From BA4 sp044376575 (lineage in GTDB: Bacteria > Bacteroidota > Bacteroidia > CAIKAF01), in the NCBI GenBank assembly GCA_044376575.1, contig JBILKR010000003.1:62001-126000 (forward strand): 64,000 bases of DNA. Direction: 5' to 3'. Position 1 is the first letter of the stretch, and each line of letters opens with the position of its first letter. Under the pieces are notes generated by a model, which had not been told where the DNA came from, did no database searches, and saw only the letters and a list, made by a program, of their open reading frames with translations. Below, one piece after another: positions 59,895-64,000 of the stretch. The position numbers and the translations under genes are program-made.

Positions 59895-62800
59895 TCAGTT
59901 AATTAAAATCAATTTACAAGTTCCCCATTCCATTTCTTGCTGTTCATTAGCTATCGTAACGCGGGCTATATACATTCCTGATTTCTGCTTTGCACCATCA
60001 GCATTTCTTCCATCCCATGTTACTGAAATTTCTCTGAAACCATCCGGTATCAGCTGCTTTTTCCAGTTTTTTACAATTTTTCCCTGCAAGTCAATAATGT
60101 CAATGTCATAATTAATATTTGATCCCGCCAGGTTATGTTCAAAGCTAATGGTGGTTTGCTCGTTAAACGGGTTAGGGAATCCTTGCATATTGATGATGGA
60201 AATTTCTCCTGTAACGTTGAACCTAATGGTATCCATACTAAAATTATTACAACCATCCCATACCTGTACCACAATATAATGAGTGCCTTCGGGTAAATCA
60301 GAAAGCGGATACCTCACTGTTCCGGAAGTGTAATCATCCAGGTCGGCTTCATAATATTGATTGAGCAATATGGCATTAGATGTTTGTCCGTTAAAATAAG
60401 CAAGTATATCATGCCCAATTCCGTTGCCCACAGTATTAATCCCATTAATATCTTTCACTTTTATAAATAATGTCGGATCATTATTACAAATCCCTCCATC
60501 GATGAAATTGGTGTCATTCAGGAAAAGTTCAATTTCAGGGCCGTTTGCATCGCTAAAACAATTGTCTTCAGAACCTCCCACCATAAAATTATCGTAATAA
60601 CCATGTGCGTCAAGTATTCCATTTTCAGCATAATAACTGATCTTTCCTTTTCCCATCAAATAATTGATATCCAGCGGTACAATAAAACTAACTTCAAAAA
60701 ATCCGTTGGAAACAGTAGCTTTTCCTTTAAAAATAATATTTTTCTGTAATTCAAAATTAAATACAACAGCTGCCGGATCATTAGCCTGCGTTGACAATTG
60801 TGATGCTTTATCAAAAATGGTAATGTAGAGTGTTCCGTTAAAATCGGTTACTGTATTACCGGCAATATTTTCAATATGACCTTTAATGGTTATAAATTCA
60901 GAAGCCTTCATAGTATCAGTTGGTAATGTAACACTTGTGTCAGCGGTAATTCCATTGATTTCATCTGTAACAACACGCATGGAAGGATAGGCAAGTTGCA
61001 TCGCCGGATCTCCAAACAATAAGATATTTTGCTCACCAAAATCATTTCCGGGTTGTTTCGCCAAACGTATAATATCTCCTAATCGAGGCATTTTGCCATT
61101 GGGAAGCGGAGAAAAAGCAGCGTTGAAAAATTTAAAATTGAAATTGGGTACAATAGAAATCGCGCGAACTGTTGAGAACAGTGCAATTCCACCACCTCCT
61201 TTTCTAAGAAGTATCAACTCGCCAGCTGATAAAAATTCGGGATTATCAAAACGAGTGAATGTACAGGTTGCCGTTGAAAACGCCGGCATGGCATCTTTAT
61301 TATTCCATTCAGGTATGTCATTAATACCCAACAAACGCTCGCTGGTGATACCTGATTCACCGCCATGCCCGATGTAATTCATAAGCAGGCATCCTTTATT
61401 TATTCTGTTTTCAAAATAAGTATTTGCCTCTGGATAACGTTGTCCGGCATTGGTTACTTGCTGAAAGGCATCGAGGTAAAGTTTATCTACATTATATTCA
61501 GGAAAATTATTTTTTACTTGATTGCTTATAGACTCGCTGTTGGAGAAAAATGATCCTTCCCAACCTGCTTCCATATCATCTGCAATAATTAATAAGTCGT
61601 TTCTCCAGTCGCGCTTACAATCAGCAGCAGTAGCATAATGCACAATTTTATCAACTACTCCTTGAGCTTCATCCAGTGTTCGAGCAGGTATTCGGCCTAT
61701 CCCTACATCGATGGTTTGCGATGGACCAAGCTGAATTTTTCCGGTAATTCCTTCATTCGGACCGATGATTCCGAAAAAGTCATCGGAAGGATAGGAGTTT
61801 CCACCACGATCAAAAGATTCAAGTGATTCAAAGGCAGGAACAAAATTGGTATTGTTTTCTGTACGACCTAAATAATCTTTAAAATCATACGATCCGTCGC
61901 CAAAAAGTAAAGCATAAGATGGCCCTTCTCCCGGTAAATGATTGTCTGCATACATTTTAATAAAATCTCTGATGGCAGTTACATCCTGCGCTCCCGAAGA
62001 AAATTCATTATATACCTGATCAATAGTTACGGTATGAACTTTCATTCCATCCCACATGAGGTGATGGTCAGCCAATCGTTGTGCAGCACTTAAAAATGCC
62101 GGATGAGTAATAATAACCAGTTCGGGTGCCGGATTTTCGTGAGTTAGTGCGTGAAGGTTCTGGTTGGGAATTAACCCCAATAGCGTGGGTGTCTTGATAG
62201 ATGACGGACTAAAAGAGATGAATTCACGTAATGTGTCGCCGTCAGTTTGAAATATCAGTTGATTTGAAACTGTATTGAAAGATTGTTGTTCCGGGTTTAT
62301 AAAATCAGAAACATCCCAAATTTGAATACCTGATACAGATGAGGTCAATTCATATCTAACAATATTCTTTCCAATAGATAAACTATCCATAAAATGGAAC
62401 TGCTCATTTCCCGGTGTAAGTGTTTTTCTGTAATTGAATTCAATAAAATCAATCCACGCTTCCTGTCCTGTCTGACGGGTAACTTCAATCGTATTGGATG
62501 GAGTAGATGCAATTGCAGTCGCAGAAACTGTGCTTAATATTGCATATGGAGCGGTGTAGGAAGGACTCGCGCCAGGGATGTTCAAGTTGTTAATTGAATT
62601 CCCGTTCCATTTTGTAATCAGGTTTGATGTACAGGAAACACAACGTGCGGCATATTGTAACCGAAAATTTATTGTGCTGCCTGAAATGATGTTAGGTAGT
62701 TGTACCTGATAATCGTATGAATTATTAAAATTCATATAATCTCCCATCCATCGTCTGCCAGACTTAACTAAATTATATTTTTCATCATTGATTACGGCAT

Positions 62801-63725
62801 AGTCATCTGATTGCTGGGTAATGTAATCTGCTGTTCCGGGTAATGAAGGCCTGGAATTTATTCTCTTTCCATTATTCCCCTGAACGGTTATAAAATAATA
62901 TGTTGAATCGGAGTAAATATGATGCTGGTATTCATATTTTTTAGAAGTGGTATTAAAATTCCATTCATGTGGTGCTTTACCGTAAAATAAAAAGTAGTCA
63001 CCTGCATTCCATTGGCCATCGCCTCCGTCAACAACCTGTATGGCATTTTCAGTAAGGTCATCTGCTCTCCATTCAATATTCGGTTCAGGGAGCATTCTGC
63101 CACCGTTTCCATACAATCGTATAGATGAGGAAGGCACATTACCACTAATTAACCCCGTATTCAAAAGATTCTCATAAGTAACTTTATAAACTCCGTTTTC
63201 AATGATTCCCAGTTTTATCCAGCTTCCGGTAGCAAGAACAGAATTGGTAACAGATTTTTTTATATCCTTTTCTTCTTGTTTTATTATTTCAGGGCGATAA
63301 ATGATGGTGCCACTTATAAGTATTTCAACTTGTCCGGTTTCATTTTTTCTAATTGGCATTAGTTGAATTCCGACGCCCGTTCTTCGTTGAATTTCAAAAT
63401 TTATTTTTTCAGGTATAATGGTTGATGGAATTGACATATCCGAAGAAATTAATGCCATCCATGAATCAGGCAGCATCATAAATTCCGGATTGATTAATTC
63501 ATAATCATTATAAATATTGGGGAAAGGCAACTCAATCCAATATGCAGGAGTTCCATTTTCGTTGACAAAAATTCCATTTGCTTTCCATTGCATTTTTTCA
63601 ACTCCATCAATAACAACAACATCCGGATTTTCCCATGGAATGAAAAAATTCAACTTTTCTTGCCCAAACAGGATACTCGTGAAAGTATTGAATAATAAAA
63701 AAGTTATGAAAAGCGTTTTACGCAT
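59895..63725 (-). CDS. porU: Type IX secretion system sortase PorU
   Basis: Gingipain-like (C25) cysteine protease at the cell surface that cuts the C-terminal signal of T9SS cargo and links cargo to A-LPS. 1276 residues. Signal peptide near 1-20. The C25 domain has YALLFGDGSYDFKDY near residue 605, the catalytic His in NYIGHGGESGITSERLLG near 785, and the catalytic Cys in FSTATCTFTRFDNPEFLSAG near 821, then GGGGIALFSTVRAI. The C-terminal part is beta-rich and ends in a sorting-domain-like module with FPNPFNEQTTISFEHN, IIDLQGKIVKNW and SGMYIARVTI. The adjacent porV makes the assignment firm. Confidence 0.96.
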   Translation of the reverse strand: MRKTLFITFLLFNTFTSILFGQEKLNFFIPWENPDVVVIDGVEKMQWKANGIFVNENGTPAYWIELPFPNIYNDYELINPEFMMLPDSWMALISSDMSIPSTIIPEKINFEIQRRTGVGIQLMPIRKNETGQVEILISGTIIYRPEIIKQEEKDIKKSVTNSVLATGSWIKLGIIENGVYKVTYENLLNTGLISGNVPSSSIRLYGNGGRMLPEPNIEWRADDLTENAIQVVDGGDGQWNAGDYFLFYGKAPHEWNFNTTSKKYEYQHHIYSDSTYYFITVQGNNGKRINSRPSLPGTADYITQQSDDYAVINDEKYNLVKSGRRWMGDYMNFNNSYDYQVQLPNIISGSTINFRLQYAARCVSCTSNLITKWNGNSINNLNIPGASPSYTAPYAILSTVSATAIASTPSNTIEVTRQTGQEAWIDFIEFNYRKTLTPGNEQFHFMDSLSIGKNIVRYELTSSVSGIQIWDVSDFINPEQQSFNTVSNQLIFQTDGDTLREFISFSPSSIKTPTLLGLIPNQNLHALTHENPAPELVIITHPAFLSAAQRLADHHLMWDGMKVHTVTIDQVYNEFSSGAQDVTAIRDFIKMYADNHLPGEGPSYALLFGDGSYDFKDYLGRTENNTNFVPAFESLESFDRGGNSYPSDDFFGIIGPNEGITGKIQLGPSQTIDVGIGRIPARTLDEAQGVVDKIVHYATAADCKRDWRNDLLIIADDMEAGWEGSFFSNSESISNQVKNNFPEYNVDKLYLDAFQQVTNAGQRYPEANTYFENRINKGCLLMNYIGHGGESGITSERLLGINDIPEWNNKDAMPAFSTATCTFTRFDNPEFLSAGELILLRKGGGGIALFSTVRAISIVPNFNFKFFNAAFSPLPNGKMPRLGDIIRLAKQPGNDFGEQNILLFGDPAMQLAYPSMRVVTDEINGITADTSVTLPTDTMKASEFITIKGHIENIAGNTVTDFNGTLYITIFDKASQLSTQANDPAAVVFNFELQKNIIFKGKATVSNGFFEVSFIVPLDINYLMGKGKISYYAENGILDAHGYYDNFMVGGSEDNCFSDANGPEIELFLNDTNFIDGGICNNDPTLFIKVKDINGINTVGNGIGHDILAYFNGQTSNAILLNQYYEADLDDYTSGTVRYPLSDLPEGTHYIVVQVWDGCNNFSMDTIRFNVTGEISIINMQGFPNPFNEQTTISFEHNLAGSNINYDIDIIDLQGKIVKNWKKQLIPDGFREISVTWDGRNADGAKQKSGMYIARVTIANEQQEMEWGTCKLILIN

Positions 63726-63923
63726 AACGTGTGCAATAACTTAAATTCAGGAATTTTAGTATATAACAACCCAAAAAAAAATAAATTATATGATAATGGC
63801 AATTCTTTTATACAAAATTGGCTAAAGTCTCGATAAAAATCTCCTGATGATGCAACATTACTAATTGTTTTTCATCTTTAATTTTAACTACCATAGTCAT
63901 TGATAATCATAATATATACGACA

Positions 63924-64000
63924 ATGAAAGATAAAAAAACAACCACCACCTTAAATTTTGACTCAAAACTTTTGAAATTTCAAAAAATCGTTTCTATATT
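63924..64000 (+). CDS. Start of an unidentified gene, cut by window end
   Basis: An ATG at 63924 opens a frame that stays open to the window edge (25 complete codons). It begins with a polar, Lys/Thr-rich stretch and ends KLLKFQKIVSI, which could be the start of a hydrophobic signal segment. It is divergent from porU, with a 198-base gap that holds no other gene. In several flavobacteria gldJ lies beside porU-porV, so a GldJ-like lipoprotein is one possibility, but the residues seen are too few to support it. Confidence 0.45.
   Translation, partial: MKDKKTTTTLNFDSKLLKFQKIVSI

Noticed and set aside
1..64000. Mobile elements, prophage, toxin-antitoxin or defence islands
   Set aside because: No transposase, integrase, restriction, Cas or toxin signatures were found; all intergenic gaps are short and coding composition looks uniform.

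Overview
The window is a gene-dense, AT-rich piece of chromosome from a member of the Bacteroidota (Bacteroidetes). Evidence for this assignment: components of the type IX secretion system (PorQ, PorU, PorV), gliding protein GldA, secreted proteins ending in type A (Por) or type B (gliding-associated) sorting domains, GEVED and choice-of-anchor L domains, a PCMD protein, and -7 elements of the form TAnnTTTG instead of a sigma-70 -10 box. I cannot assign a genus. No rRNA, tRNA, transposase, phage gene, integrase or CRISPR array is visible, and no stretch of more than about 300 bases lacks a gene. The layout looks like stable core genome with lineage-specific secreted proteins interspersed.

Layout. 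1-3.5 kb: mfd (cut by the window start) and fbp on the minus strand. 3.6-8.2 kb: GNAT acetyltransferase, aspartate kinase, PRPP synthetase, then grpE-dnaJ. 8.2-10.4 kb: tgt and an LptF/LptG-type permease (minus). 10.5-14.7 kb: a GT2 glycosyltransferase, an ECF sigma factor, rsmG, a gamma-carbonic-anhydrase-like protein and metK. 14.8-17.8 kb: a small Kunitz-like lipoprotein, a PaaE-like reductase, an NAD(P)-binding protein and a secreted CarboxypepD_reg-like protein. 17.8-22.1 kb: purB, ABC exporter and porQ (minus operon). 22.3-32.4 kb: secreted cargo (GEVED/type B, subtilase/type A, choice-of-anchor L/type B), ppk1 and gldA. 32.5-39.8 kb: an ABC-2 export pair, hutI, a beta-helix cargo protein, a small lipoprotein and pyrG. 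40-49 kb: a GT39-like enzyme, a PCMD cargo protein with a TonB-dependent receptor, an MsbA-type exporter, a MaoC-like protein, MarC and a threonine-synthase-like enzyme. 49-58.5 kb: a 1625-residue Ig-repeat adhesin-like protein, an anchored protein with repeated Ile-Pro motifs, a DUF2141 protein, an acyl-CoA ligase and a second GT-C-like membrane protein. 58.5-63.7 kb: porU-porV, with the start of another gene at the right edge.

How it fits together. The housekeeping genes supply one-carbon, nucleotide and amino acid metabolism, protein folding and transcription-coupled repair. The accessory theme is the cell surface: PorU is the sortase-like signal peptidase that removes the C-terminal signal of T9SS cargo, PorV shuttles cargo to it, PorQ is an accessory outer-membrane component, and at least six proteins here carry recognisable C-terminal sorting domains. 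The most unusual items are a bacterial Kunitz/BPTI-like lipoprotein, a mini-protein that looks like a free-standing sorting domain, an IP-motif-repeat protein of unknown function, an array of nine near-identical-length Ig repeats, a composite promoter before grpE, and a tgt whose zinc-binding cysteines are all replaced. All assignments come from reading the sequence; no database search was possible.
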